Assembly: GCA_039030335.1 (NCBI GenBank)
Contig: JBCCEJ010000037.1
Location: 1 to 53,868 of the forward strand
DNA: 53,868 bases
Source: JBCCEJ01 sp039030335
Lineage (GTDB): Bacteria; Pseudomonadota; Gammaproteobacteria; HK1
Direction: 5' to 3'
Below, in pieces: positions 15,339 to 24,662 of the stretch (positions are counted from its first letter, which is position 1; every line of letters starts with the position of its first letter). Under the pieces are notes generated by a model. The model was not told the origin of the DNA and did not search any database. It saw nothing but the letters and a program-made list of their open reading frames with translations. A program made the position numbers and the translations under genes.

Positions 15339-16627
15339 TGTCGCTGACATTTCTCTGGCTGTTCGTGATCCTGATGTTGGTGGGGCTGCCAGTTGTGTTC
15401 GTCTTGCTGCTGGCACCGGGCATCAGTTTGCTGATGGAAGGCAAGACGGCCCTTTACCCGCAGTTGCTGTCGCGCCTCTACAACGGCATGTTCTCGTTTC
15501 CGCTGATGGCAATCCCGTTTTTCATACTGGCGGGCGAGTTGATGAATACCGGCGGCATCACGCAGCGCCTGGTGCAGTTCGCCCATACGTTGATCGGCCA
15601 TGTGCGCGGCGGACTCGCGCAGGTGAACATTCTGTCGTCGATCATGTTCGCTGGCCTGAGCGGCTCGGCGGTCGCCGATACTTCAGCGATCGGTTCAATG
15701 CTGATCCCGGCGATGGAGAAAGGCGGCTACACGCGACGGTTTGCCGCGGCGGTCACCGCAGCGTCATCCGTCATCGGTCCTATCATTCCGCCCAGCGGAA
15801 TCATGATCCTTTACGCGTTCATCATGAACATTTCGCCAGCAGCATTGTTTGCTGCAGGTTTTGTGCCGGGCCTGTTGGTCGGCATCGGCCTGATGACGGT
15901 GACGGCCTACCTCGCACGTAAGCGCAATTATCCGATCGCCAATAAAAAAGCGTCGTGGGGCGAACGCGGCACCGCTTTCCGGCATTCTTTTCTACCGCTG
16001 CTGACGCCGGTCATCCTGCTGGGCGGCAGTCTGGGTGGGATCTTCACGCCGACCGAGGCGGCCGCCGTGGCAGCGGGATATGCACTGTTCATCAGCCTGG
16101 TCGTGCTGCGAACGATGTCGCTACGCGACTTGCCGCGTATTTTCTATCGGGCGGCTCTGGCCTCTGGCACGATCATGCTGCTGGTCGGCGCGGCCGTTGC
16201 ATTCGGCTGGATTGTGACTATTTCAGGCGCCGCCCGGGAGTTGACAGCATTTGTCGTCAGCGTCAGTGAAGATCCACTGCTGCTACTGTTCCTGTTCAAC
16301 ATCATGCTGCTCATCGTTGGCATGTTTCTCGACGCGGGTCCCGCGATCCTGATCCTGGGTCCGTTGCTGAAACCCGTATTCGTAACCCAGCTTGGCGTCG
16401 ATGAGCTGCATTTTGCGATCATCATGTGCGTCAACGTTACTGTCGGTCTGGCAACGCCGCCGATGGGACTCATTCTCTTCGTTGCGTCCAGCCTGACGGG
16501 TGAGCGCATCGAACGCATCGCCAGGGAGATGCTGCCGTTTCTCGCTATCGAGATCGCGGTTATCTTCCTGATTACCTACGTACCCAGCGTGTCCCTGACC
16601 ATCCCGAAATTACTCGGGTTGTATTGA
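15338..16627 (+). CDS. TRAP transporter large permease (DctM type)
   Basis: A 429-aa membrane protein with about 12 helices, of the DctM family. Typical segments are AIPFFILAGELMNTGGITQRL, LSGSAVADTSAIGSMLIPAM and FTPTEAAAVAAGYALF (the family signature). The true start is the ATG at 15338, overlapping the DctQ stop; an upstream frame to 15050 only shadows DctQ. It carries the transport pathway. Confidence 0.94.
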   Translation: MSLTFLWLFVILMLVGLPVVFVLLLAPGISLLMEGKTALYPQLLSRLYNGMFSFPLMAIPFFILAGELMNTGGITQRLVQFAHTLIGHVRGGLAQVNILSSIMFAGLSGSAVADTSAIGSMLIPAMEKGGYTRRFAAAVTAASSVIGPIIPPSGIMILYAFIMNISPAALFAAGFVPGLLVGIGLMTVTAYLARKRNYPIANKKASWGERGTAFRHSFLPLLTPVILLGGSLGGIFTPTEAAAVAAGYALFISLVVLRTMSLRDLPRIFYRAALASGTIMLLVGAAVAFGWIVTISGAARELTAFVVSVSEDPLLLLFLFNIMLLIVGMFLDAGPAILILGPLLKPVFVTQLGVDELHFAIIMCVNVTVGLATPPMGLILFVASSLTGERIERIAREMLPFLAIEIAVIFLITYVPSVSLTIPKLLGLY

Positions 16628-16658
16628 TGGTAAATGAGACGGAGTGAAGGAGAGAGGT

Positions 16659-17705
16659 ATGAATTCAAAACGACTCTTAAGGTATGCGGCCAGTGCAATG
16701 GTCGGGTTGTCACTGGTGTTCGGCACCGTCGGCGCCGCCTATGCAGCGAAGACGATCAAGATCGCGTTCCTCGGCAGTCAGACTGACGAAGACTGGGAAG
16801 GTGCACTGGTCTTCAAAGACTACGTCGAAGGCCGCACGAACGGCGAAGTCAAAGTCGAGGTGTATCACAGCGGTCAATTCTGCGGGAACTTCCGCGAGTG
16901 CATCGAAGGGGTGCAAAGCGGCGCCCTGGAGGTCACGATTTCCACGATCGGTGGTTTCGGGAATCTGTGGGGACCAGGTCAGGTGCTGGACCTGCCTTAC
17001 CTGTTCCGCGACGACCGCGTGGCGGAGTGTGTCTTCGACAGTTCGTTTACGACCGAACTTCGTGACGAAGTGTTGAAGTCGATCCCGGGTATGCGTCTGA
17101 TGGTCGTCAGCAACACTGGCGGCTGGCGTAACTTTGCGACCGTGAACAAACAGGTGAAAACGCCGGCGGACGTGCAAGGACAGAAGATCCGAACGATCCC
17201 GGCCGATATTCAGAAGGAGCTGGTCAAGCTGTTGGGTGGTAACCCCACGCCGATCGCATGGCCTGAGGTATATACCTCGCTGGCGACTGGCGTCGTCGAA
17301 GGTACCAAGAACGGCATCACCGATATCGTCAGCATGAAGTTCGAAGACCATCTGAAGTACATCACGCTCGACGGACACGCCTACATGGCGGCACTCTGGT
17401 GGATGAACGACGCGACGTGGAAAGGCTTCTCGAAGGCTGAGAAACGGGTTGTCCACGACGGTTTTCAACACTTGAAGACAGTGACCCGCGCTTCACCGAT
17501 GCGCCGTAAGGTCGATGCGATCGAAACTTTCAAGAAAGCGGGTGGCTCGGTGTACGTGCCGACACCAGCTGAGAAGAAAGCCTTCCAGCAGGCCGCCAAG
17601 CCGATGGAGAAGTGGTTTGTCGACAAGTACGGCGACGAGTGGCTGACCAAGGTGCGTGCTTCGATCACCGCTTGCGAGAAGCAAATCGACGCCGAGATCG
17701 GATAA
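16659..17705 (+). CDS. TRAP transporter substrate-binding protein (DctP type)
   Basis: A 348-aa periplasmic DctP-family protein. The ATG at 16659 follows GAAGGAGAGAGG and starts a signal peptide ending at AYA near residue 29. The conserved region around KIRTIPADIQ provides the Arg that usually salt-bridges a carboxylate, followed by PTPIAWPEVYTSLATGVVEG. Two Cys pairs (CGNFREC and a C-terminal Cys) might form disulfides. The ligand is probably a carboxylate but cannot be identified. Confidence 0.92.
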   Translation: MNSKRLLRYAASAMVGLSLVFGTVGAAYAAKTIKIAFLGSQTDEDWEGALVFKDYVEGRTNGEVKVEVYHSGQFCGNFRECIEGVQSGALEVTISTIGGFGNLWGPGQVLDLPYLFRDDRVAECVFDSSFTTELRDEVLKSIPGMRLMVVSNTGGWRNFATVNKQVKTPADVQGQKIRTIPADIQKELVKLLGGNPTPIAWPEVYTSLATGVVEGTKNGITDIVSMKFEDHLKYITLDGHAYMAALWWMNDATWKGFSKAEKRVVHDGFQHLKTVTRASPMRRKVDAIETFKKAGGSVYVPTPAEKKAFQQAAKPMEKWFVDKYGDEWLTKVRASITACEKQIDAEIG

Positions 17706-17721
17706 CCGGCAGTCGTTCATG

Positions 17722-17751
17722 CGGCCGGGCCCCGATGTGGGCGCCCGGCCG
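17722..17751 (+). terminator. Terminator after the TRAP operon
   Basis: CGGCCGGGC and GCCCGGCCG form a perfect 9-bp GC stem with a 12-base loop, followed by a short TTT. It sits 16 bases after the DctP stop, between convergent genes, and could act in both directions. Confidence 0.65.
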
Positions 17752-17763
17752 TTTGCCCTGCAA

Positions 17764-18474
17764 CTACCAGACCTCACCAAAGGGTCGCAGTTCGACCAGG
17801 AATGACCACGCGGAGCGGTCCTGATGCGCGACGTGATACATCTCGTCGGCAATCGCTGATGGTTTGGCAAAGAATTCGTCCGGTGCGTCTGGGGCGAGTA
17901 CAGGACGCGTGCGCGGCGTGTCGATACTGGCATCGATAACGAAGTACGCAACGTGAATGCCCTGCGGGCCGAATTCCCGTGCCATCGACTCCGACAGTAT
18001 GCGCTGTGCGGCCTTCGTCGAGGCAAAGAAACCCCAGTTGGTCTTGCCGCGCGTGGCCGAGGTATTGCCGGTCACGAGAATTGCGCCCTCACCCCTCGCC
18101 AGCATGTCGGGGAGCGTTTCGCGGGCAAGGTGTAGCAGCGCCGTCGTGTTCACCCGAAAGTTCCGTTCCAGATCGTCCGGATCCATTTCCAGGATACTGC
18201 CACGGGTTGCGCGCGGAGCATTGTGAATAACAATCGCCGGTGCCCCCAAGTTACGCTTTACCGATGCCAGGGTGTCTTTTAGTGCATCGATTTCACCCAC
18301 GTCGCAGCGGTAAGGGAAGGTGTTCGGATATTTCTTCGCCAACTGTTCGAGCCGTTCTCCATCCCTCGCGAGCATCGCGACGCGATATCCGCCGGCCGCA
18401 AAACGCCTTGCAATCTCGGCACCGGTACCGGTGTCGGGTCCAACGCCCGTGACTACACAGACGGGTTCTGTCAT
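17764..18474 (-). CDS. SDR-family protein with the catalytic Tyr replaced by Phe
   Basis: A 236-aa short-chain dehydrogenase/reductase fold protein. The nucleotide motif is TGVGPDTGTG and the Ser region is ILVTGNTSATRG. The catalytic YxxxK position reads FASTK (GFFASTKAAQ), so the acid/base Tyr is Phe while Lys remains. A Tyr-less SDR subfamily with this pattern exists, so it is probably not a decayed gene, but normal oxidoreduction is doubtful. The ATG at 18474 has GAGGAG upstream. It is alone on this strand, convergent to the TRAP operon. Confidence 0.85.
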   Translation of the reverse strand: MTEPVCVVTGVGPDTGTGAEIARRFAAGGYRVAMLARDGERLEQLAKKYPNTFPYRCDVGEIDALKDTLASVKRNLGAPAIVIHNAPRATRGSILEMDPDDLERNFRVNTTALLHLARETLPDMLARGEGAILVTGNTSATRGKTNWGFFASTKAAQRILSESMAREFGPQGIHVAYFVIDASIDTPRTRPVLAPDAPDEFFAKPSAIADEMYHVAHQDRSAWSFLVELRPFGEVW

Positions 18475-19043
18475 CGCTTTTCTCCTCACCGTTTGCGCCG
18501 CGACGTGATCGCATCACCTGAGCGGCTGCCAATATCAGGGGTATACAGGGTCTTGCCACGTGCGCTTCGGCGAAGGTCACGAAGGCGTCAGACTTCCGCG
18601 GAGGTCGGGTGACGGCCCGCCGTGGTTCGCTTGCGAGCCGGTGCCAGCGCCGCGCGGAATAGTCTGCTTCCACATCATCGAACCGCTGCGCGGCGATATC
18701 GTTCACCCCAGGATCCAACGCGACGTCGCATTTTCCGCAAAGTACGCGTCCCGGACCGGTGACGCGCACCGGGCCGGTTGAACCCATCGTTGGCACGTGG
18801 ATCGCGAGCGCGCCGGAGTCGTAACCGCCATAGGATTTGTCAGATTCATTGTAGCCGCGCATGTCGCGCGCAACGACCTGACCGGCGTCGCAAACGCGCG
18901 GTTTAGAGAAGGCTGCCGTGGTTCGCCAGACACGGGTGGCCGTTTGGGACGGGTCCACGCCGGCGTGGATTGGCGCGATCGTTCAATCCAGTTCCGCGAA
19001 GATCGGTTCCAATCACCCCATGCTGTTGCAAATGGAACGGGTC
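18475..19043. other. Gene-poor stretch with a hydrolase remnant
   Basis: About 570 bases between the divergent SDR and [2Fe-2S] protein genes. Apart from the alpha/beta-hydrolase remnant I found no coding signal; longer frames on both strands have skewed Arg/Cys-rich composition and no motif. Confidence 0.45.
18794..18895 (-). pseudogene. Fragment of an alpha/beta-hydrolase (epoxide hydrolase/dehalogenase type)
   Basis: A stretch of about 34 codons reads VVARDMRGYNESDKSYGGYD followed by SGALA, the region just after the oxyanion strand in epoxide hydrolase and haloalkane/haloacetate dehalogenase-like enzymes (D-RGY-SDKP-GGYD). No HGFP motif upstream and no nucleophile region downstream are preserved. 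It is a short relic. Confidence 0.5.
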
Positions 19044-19505
19044 ATGAAACTCGACATCAACAATTCGATCCAAGATATAGACGCACAATGGCAAGACGAA
19101 TCCTTGCTGGACGTACTGAGGGAGAAGATCGGGCTCACGGGCACCCGCTTCGGCTGCGGTCAGGGGACCTGCGGTGCGTGCACGGTGCTTGTGGACGGCG
19201 TCGCCGTGCGCAGCTGCGTACTCTCCGCGCGCATGCTGCAGGGACGGTCGATTGTGACCATTGAGGGGCTGGCAAACCCTGATGGGCGTCTGCACGTGTT
19301 GCAGCAGGCGTGGGTGGATGGGCAGGTCGCCCAGTGCGGTTACTGCCAGAGCGGTCAGATCATGGCGGCGGCCGCGCTGCTCCGCCGTACGCCGCGGCCC
19401 AACGATGCTCAGATCGACGCAGCCCTCGCTGGCAATCTGTGTCGCTGTGGCACCCAGCAACGAATTCGCCGGGCCGTGCATCGCGCAGCGAACATGCTGT
19501 CGTGA
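19044..19505 (+). CDS. iorA: [2Fe-2S] subunit of a molybdenum hydroxylase (IorA-like)
   Basis: A 153-aa two-cluster iron-sulfur protein. The N-terminal plant-type cluster is FGCGQGTCGACTV with a later C in VRSCVLSA, and the C-terminal cluster is QCGYCQSGQ and NLCRCGT. It passes electrons from the molybdopterin subunit to an acceptor. ATG at 19044 fits the family length. Its stop overlaps the start of the large subunit (GTGA). Isoquinoline 1-oxidoreductase is the best-known member; the substrate here is unknown. Confidence 0.88.
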   Translation: MKLDINNSIQDIDAQWQDESLLDVLREKIGLTGTRFGCGQGTCGACTVLVDGVAVRSCVLSARMLQGRSIVTIEGLANPDGRLHVLQQAWVDGQVAQCGYCQSGQIMAAAALLRRTPRPNDAQIDAALAGNLCRCGTQQRIRRAVHRAANMLS

Positions 19506-21562
19506 AGCGCCGTGCCTTCTTAGTCGCAGCTGGCGGTTTGACCGTGGGTTTTTCCGCCTACTCAATGATGCCGGTGCTGCCGGGACGCCCCAAGGCGAGC
19601 GCGCACGCCGCGCACGGTTGGCTCAAACATCATTCCGGCACGTTCGAGTTGCTGCTGCCGCGCATTGAACTCGGCCAGAACATCTCCACGGCGTTGAAGC
19701 AGATCGCCTGCGCCGAACTCGGCGTTGAGTGGGATCAGGTGCGCGTCACCTATGCAGATACGTCGATGATCCAACCGGTGCGGGCAACGGTTGGCAGCGA
19801 ATCAGTGCGGGATTTCGCGATGCCGCTTGCGCAGGCCGCGGCAACCTTGCGTGATGCGCTGGAGATGGGCCTACGCGAAGGCGAACTCGAGCCTGGGGAG
19901 AGACCTGTCGAGGCGCTCCGTGCGTTTCGGGCCGGGGCCTCGTATGTCGGCCGCACCGTGATACCCGACCGGGCGTTGGATCTGGTGACCGGCGCGCCGC
20001 TTTACGCTGGTGATATCCGGCGCCCCGGCATGGTGTTCGGGCGTGTTCTGCGCGCACCCGTTTCACCGGAGATTGGCTCCCGGCCGCGCAGCTACAACCG
20101 TCGTGCAGCGTATGCCGTGCCAGGCTTCGTGGCGCTGCTCGACGACGCGCGTCTGCGTCAGGCTGGCAGCTACGGAATTGGCATCGTCGCGCAAACGCCG
20201 CGAGCACTGGAACGCATCGAGCGTGCGCTCGCGGTGCAGTGGCAAGCTGACAGAACGTTTACGCAAGCAGAGGTCGATACCGCGGTCGACGTCGATCTGC
20301 ATCTTGAGAACGGCCGGCTTCAGCACATCATTCAGGACGACGATGTCGATACAGGAGCGCACTGGGATGTCGACTTACGTATCGACATTCCCGCAGCGGC
20401 GCATGCGGCCATGGAACCCCGTGCAGCGGTGGCCGAACCCGATGCGGCCGGTAATCTCCAGGTGTGGACGGGCACCCAGGATGCGTTCTTCGTTCGCGAC
20501 GTTATCGCTGACGTGCTCGACCTGCCGGGCGACCGCGTCGTCGTTCATCCGACGCGCGTGGGTGGCGGATTCGGTGGCGCCACGATCTGTACGGTGCAAC
20601 TCGAGGCCGCGGTACTGGCAGCACACATTGGGCGCCCGGTAAAAGTGGTGTGGACGCGTGCGCAGGAATCGGCGCAGGGGTTTCATCGGCCTCCGGTATC
20701 CCATCGCATCCGCGCACGAGTTGCGCAAGGTAGGGTCGAGGCCTGGTGGCACGCGTTCGCGACCGCGCACATTCTGTTCACTAACGCGGCCTTGCCCCCC
20801 TGGCTGCAGTCAGTTGCGTACGTGACGGGTGACAAGGGCGTCGCGAGGGGTGCGTTACCGCCTTACCGACTCGGTGCACGGCGTATCGAGTATCAACTGG
20901 AGCGGTTGCCGCTGCTGACCGGCCCGTGGCGCGGACTGGGTGCAGGCCCCAACGGGATTGCGATCGAGTCGGCCCTGGACGAATGTGGGTGGGTGGCTGG
21001 CGCCGATCCGCTCGCATTCCGGTTGGCGCATGCGCACGATCCGCGGCTTCGCCAGGTGCTCGTGCGCGCAGGCGAACTGTCCGGATGGGGCCAGAACAAC
21101 GGTACGCAGCAAAATGCGCTCGGCGTTGCGGCGGGAATCTACAAAGAGACAAGCTACGTGGCAGTGGTCGCAAGCGTGGAACGGACCTCGGACGGGCGCG
21201 TCAGGGTCGCGCACCTGTGGTGTGTGCACGATTGCGGTAGAGTCATCAACCCCGGGCAAGTCCGGGCGCAGTGCGAAGGTAACCTCGTCTGGGGTCTTGC
21301 GATGGTGGTGAGTGATAAGTTGCCCATTCGAAACAGCAACGTCGACGCGCCGAACTTCGCCGCCCTGGCCGTGCCAACGATGGCTGATGTGCCGCCGATG
21401 ACGGTTGAACTGACCGAGAGTCATGCGGTTGCGGGCGGCGCCGGCGAGACCGCCATCGTCGCGGCCGGTGCGGCTGTACTCAATGCCGTGCGTGCGCTTA
21501 CCGGTGTCCGGCACAGCCAGCTGCCGCTACCACGCGCCATCATCTCTTCGGTCCCCACATGA
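19502..21562 (+). CDS. iorB: Molybdopterin-binding subunit of a molybdenum hydroxylase (IorB-like)
   Basis: A 686-aa xanthine dehydrogenase/aldehyde oxidase-family large subunit. The start is GTG 19502 in an overlap with the small subunit. The N-terminus KRRAFLVAAGGLTVGF is a Tat-like twin-arginine signal, so the mature enzyme is probably exported folded. Mo-pterin regions include WTGTQDAF, RVGGGFGGA and the catalytic Glu in GGAGETAIVAAGAA. There is no FAD subunit, as in isoquinoline oxidoreductase. It is shorter than IorB (about 780 aa). Probable role: hydroxylation of an N-heterocycle or aldehyde in the periplasm. Confidence 0.88.
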   Translation: MKRRAFLVAAGGLTVGFSAYSMMPVLPGRPKASAHAAHGWLKHHSGTFELLLPRIELGQNISTALKQIACAELGVEWDQVRVTYADTSMIQPVRATVGSESVRDFAMPLAQAAATLRDALEMGLREGELEPGERPVEALRAFRAGASYVGRTVIPDRALDLVTGAPLYAGDIRRPGMVFGRVLRAPVSPEIGSRPRSYNRRAAYAVPGFVALLDDARLRQAGSYGIGIVAQTPRALERIERALAVQWQADRTFTQAEVDTAVDVDLHLENGRLQHIIQDDDVDTGAHWDVDLRIDIPAAAHAAMEPRAAVAEPDAAGNLQVWTGTQDAFFVRDVIADVLDLPGDRVVVHPTRVGGGFGGATICTVQLEAAVLAAHIGRPVKVVWTRAQESAQGFHRPPVSHRIRARVAQGRVEAWWHAFATAHILFTNAALPPWLQSVAYVTGDKGVARGALPPYRLGARRIEYQLERLPLLTGPWRGLGAGPNGIAIESALDECGWVAGADPLAFRLAHAHDPRLRQVLVRAGELSGWGQNNGTQQNALGVAAGIYKETSYVAVVASVERTSDGRVRVAHLWCVHDCGRVINPGQVRAQCEGNLVWGLAMVVSDKLPIRNSNVDAPNFAALAVPTMADVPPMTVELTESHAVAGGAGETAIVAAGAAVLNAVRALTGVRHSQLPLPRAIISSVPT

Positions 21563-22482
21563 AGGCGTTCGCCTATGCGGCGATGCTTCGCCTGGTCCGT
21601 TTTGGCCTTATCGCACAGGGTCTGCCGGCACCATTCGGCGCGCCGGCTGGTGCGCATGTCGCCCTCGACACCAAACGCAGCATCGCCGCGGCGTTACTGG
21701 ATGTGCACGGCGCCACAGTTCTGCTGAGGATTGGCGAGGCGGTGCGCTCGGTACCGGACGAGCCGGCGCTGCAGGCGCTTACCCTGGCACGCGACCCGGT
21801 CGATCTGATGGAACGCTGGCAGCGGCTCGAGCGGTTTGCTCATTCGCAGCACCGCGTCGTCGTCGAGTCACATCAAGAGCGCTCTGTCACATTGCGCCAT
21901 GTCTCGCTGGTCCCCGGTGGGCGCCCGCAGCCCGCCGAGCACCTGCTCGTGTTCGGTCTGCTGGTCGCTTTGATGAATGTCATTGGCGCCGGCGGATTGA
22001 AAGCCCGCTTTGCCGGCGAGCGCGACTGGCGGCATCTCGATGGTCGATGGTCCGAGTGCGAGTTGCGCTGCGATGCGGGTGCGATGGAAGTGACCTGGCG
22101 ACGCACCGGCGTTACGCGACCCGCACGAACCGCCGCAGGTGACGACCCGGTATCCACCGCCCGCGCCGAGTTGCGTGCCGATCCCGCACGCGGCTGGCAC
22201 GTTAAACAGCTGGCGAGCGACCTGCACGTGTCGCCGCGCTCGCTCCAGCGACTTTTTCAGGATCAGGGTTTGACGTTTTCCGCGCTGTTGGTGGAAGTGC
22301 GCTCGGCCGTCGCGGCCGAACTGCTGACCACCAGTCGGCAAAGCGTCGCCGAGGTTGGCTACGTCTGCGGGTTCTCTGATCAGGCGCACTTCACGCGCGT
22401 ATTCAAGCGTCATTGCGGTCTGACGCCCGCGCGGTTTCGCGCGCAGTTTGAAACGACCGACGTGCCTGCCAGCGAAGCCTGA
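21559..22482 (+). CDS. AraC-family transcriptional regulator
   Basis: A 307-aa regulator with a C-terminal double helix-turn-helix: HVKQLASDLHVSPRSLQRLF, then AEVGYVCGFSDQAHFTRVFK and GLTPARFR, the AraC/XylS signature. The N-terminal domain of about 200 residues is not one I can name. The ATG overlaps the large subunit stop as ATGA, so regulator and enzyme are translated together; it probably senses the enzyme's substrate or product and activates the operon. Confidence 0.9.
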   Translation: MKAFAYAAMLRLVRFGLIAQGLPAPFGAPAGAHVALDTKRSIAAALLDVHGATVLLRIGEAVRSVPDEPALQALTLARDPVDLMERWQRLERFAHSQHRVVVESHQERSVTLRHVSLVPGGRPQPAEHLLVFGLLVALMNVIGAGGLKARFAGERDWRHLDGRWSECELRCDAGAMEVTWRRTGVTRPARTAAGDDPVSTARAELRADPARGWHVKQLASDLHVSPRSLQRLFQDQGLTFSALLVEVRSAVAAELLTTSRQSVAEVGYVCGFSDQAHFTRVFKRHCGLTPARFRAQFETTDVPASEA

Positions 22483-22534
22483 CGCATACACGTGCCGGGA
22501 ACCGGGCAGTGCACGCAGGCGCGCGGCCTGGCCG

Positions 22535-22957
22535 CTATCGATAACCGTCCGCTTTGAAACCGAAGAACACCTTCGTCACGGTCGCGCTGATTTCCCAGGT
22601 CACACGTGAGTCACCCGGGATGAACAGACTGTCGCCGGACATGAGGTCGTAGGTGGCGCCCGTGGCATGAAAGGTGAGCCTGCACGCTCCACTGAGCATG
22701 GTCATCATTTCATCACCCTGTTCGATGCACTCGAAGGTGCCTGGTGTGCAGCGCCAGATACCGGCGCGCGTAACATCGCCAGCCCCACCGCCGGCGTCGA
22801 GTCGCCCGCTGGCGCTGGGGCTGCCAGCGACAATTCGATACTGGCTCGCCGGATTGTCGAACGGCCAGATTTCGAGTGCTCCGACGTCGTCTCCGGGAAC
22901 ATATCTGATCGCACTCAGCTCACTGTCTCCGGTCTGACCATTGGCGGCGGGTTGCAT
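22535..22957 (-). CDS. Cupin-domain protein (DUF861 / ureidoglycine aminohydrolase-like)
   Basis: A 140-aa single-domain cupin. Motifs are AGIWRCTPGTFECIEQGDEMMTML (cupin strand with Glu ligands, given in part), TYDLMSGDSLFIPGDSRVTWE and a C-terminal TKVFFGF. Frame analysis puts the start at ATG 22957, 40 bases after the acyl-CoA dehydrogenase stop, on the same strand. The enzymatic His is partly replaced by Glu. Function unknown; sugar or ureide metabolism is typical of relatives. Confidence 0.8.
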   Translation of the reverse strand: MQPAANGQTGDSELSAIRYVPGDDVGALEIWPFDNPASQYRIVAGSPSASGRLDAGGGAGDVTRAGIWRCTPGTFECIEQGDEMMTMLSGACRLTFHATGATYDLMSGDSLFIPGDSRVTWEISATVTKVFFGFKADGYR

Positions 22958-22997
22958 CGAACAGCCGTGACGGTAACGACTGGTTCGAGCGTCGCAC

Positions 22998-24662
22998 TCA
23001 TTGCAGCGCGCGCTCGATGATCTGCTGCACCGCATTCGAATCGCGAAGATTTCCGTATTGGGAGCCGCGCGATGCACCCAGGCGGCTCGCGCAAAAAGCC
23101 CGGGCGATCGGCGCCGGGGCGTGCCGGAGCAGGAGCGAGCCCTGCAATGTCATCGCGAGCAGTTCGGTCAGACGCCGGGCATGGAATTCAAGGTCCGCCG
23201 GCTCCGCAAGCATGCCGTTCAGTTCCGCGACCGCGCCATCGTAATTGGCGTCATGACCGAGCGCACTGTCCAGTTCTTCGAAGACAGCGGGCATCGCATC
23301 AGGTTCACGTGCGATGGCTCTCAGTACATCCAGGCAGATAACATTGCCCGAGCCTTCCCAGATGCTGTTGAGCGGTGCTTCACGGTAGAGTCTGGGTAGA
23401 CCGGACTCCTCGATATAGCCGGCTCCCCCAAGGCACTCGAGCGCTTCCCCGACGGCTGCCGGTGCACGCTTGCACACCCAGTATTTGGCGATGGCGGTGC
23501 CGATGCGGGCGAAGCCGGCCGCGCCTGGCGAGTTCGCGGACTCATCGATCGCCCGACCGAGACGCAGTGTCAACGCGAGGGCAGCCTCCGTTTCCAGGGC
23601 CAGGTCGGCTAACACATTGCGCATCAGCGGCTGGTCGATGAGACGGCGCTGAAACGCGCTCCGATGGCTGACGTGATGGGTAGCCTGGACCAGCGCCTGA
23701 CGAATCAGTGCCGCTGAACTCGATGCGCAGTAAAAGCGGTTGTACTGAACCATGTCTATGATCGTGCGAACGCCACGCCCCTCGTCGCCAACCATCACGC
23801 CGTACGCTGCTTCCAGTTCGATCTCGCTCGACGCATTGGAGCGGTTGCCGAGCTTGTCCTTCAATCGCTGGATGTTCAAACCGTTGCGCGTGCCGTCGGG
23901 ACGCCAGCGGGGGACCAGAAAACAAGAGAGACCACCGTCGCTGTACGCAAGGGTCAAAAAGGCATCACACATCGGTGCGGAGCAGAAGAACTTGTGCCCA
24001 TTCAGTGCATAGGGGGCGCCAATGCCGGTCGCCGCGCCGAGCGGAGTTGCGCGCGTCGTGTTCGAGCGCACATCCGAGCCACCCTGTTTCTCGGTCATGA
24101 ACATGCCGATCAGTGCGCCAGACTTCTCGCCGGCGGGAATGTCCCGCGGGTCGTAGTGAGTCGAACGAACGCGCGGTAACCATTCATCAGCCAGCGCTGG
24201 TGTCGTCATCAGCGATGGGAACACCGAGTACGACATCGCCATCGAGCACATGACGCCGCCTTCTACCTGACTGATGAGATAGGTGAGCGCGGCGTGCGCG
24301 ACGTGGCTGCCAGAGCGGCCCTCATTCCAGGCAAAGTTGTGCACGCCGTGTTCCACGGCGGTGCTGAGCAGGTCGTGATAAGCCGGGTGGAACTGCACCT
24401 GGTCGATACGCATGCCGTACCGGTCGTAGTTCTTTAGCTCGGGCGTGAAACGGTTGGCCGCATCCGCCTTCTCGAACATCTCCGCCTGTCCGATCAGCTG
24501 ACCGAAGCTCGCCAGTTTCGATTCTGCCCAGCCCGCCCCTTCACGCTGCACGGCTTCCTGAAGTGGCCGATCGGCCGACCACAGGTCCTGGTCGCCGATG
24601 TGTGGGGGCATGTTCTCAACCGCGTGGGTCGTAAGTGTGTCGCGCGGGTGCAGTGCGGGCAT
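22998..24662 (-). CDS. AidB-like acyl-CoA dehydrogenase
   Basis: A 554-aa flavoprotein of the acyl-CoA dehydrogenase superfamily, AidB branch. Typical features are the large N-terminal region (LKNYDRYGMRIDQVQFHPAYH), FMTEKQGGSDVRSNTT, LNGHKFFCSAPMCDAFLTLA and YREAPLNSIWEGSGNVICLD near residue 430. AidB of E. coli is linked to the alkylation response and binds DNA; many relatives are plain dehydrogenases. The ATG has GGAG 7-8 bases upstream. It heads a two-gene unit with the cupin. Confidence 0.9.
   Translation of the reverse strand: MPALHPRDTLTTHAVENMPPHIGDQDLWSADRPLQEAVQREGAGWAESKLASFGQLIGQAEMFEKADAANRFTPELKNYDRYGMRIDQVQFHPAYHDLLSTAVEHGVHNFAWNEGRSGSHVAHAALTYLISQVEGGVMCSMAMSYSVFPSLMTTPALADEWLPRVRSTHYDPRDIPAGEKSGALIGMFMTEKQGGSDVRSNTTRATPLGAATGIGAPYALNGHKFFCSAPMCDAFLTLAYSDGGLSCFLVPRWRPDGTRNGLNIQRLKDKLGNRSNASSEIELEAAYGVMVGDEGRGVRTIIDMVQYNRFYCASSSAALIRQALVQATHHVSHRSAFQRRLIDQPLMRNVLADLALETEAALALTLRLGRAIDESANSPGAAGFARIGTAIAKYWVCKRAPAAVGEALECLGGAGYIEESGLPRLYREAPLNSIWEGSGNVICLDVLRAIAREPDAMPAVFEELDSALGHDANYDGAVAELNGMLAEPADLEFHARRLTELLAMTLQGSLLLRHAPAPIARAFCASRLGASRGSQYGNLRDSNAVQQIIERALQ

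Noticed and set aside
18293..18958. 221-aa minus-strand frame overlapping the SDR
   Set aside because: Most of it overlaps the SDR in another frame. Only the short hydrolase-like stretch within it is meaningful, and that is listed as a relic.
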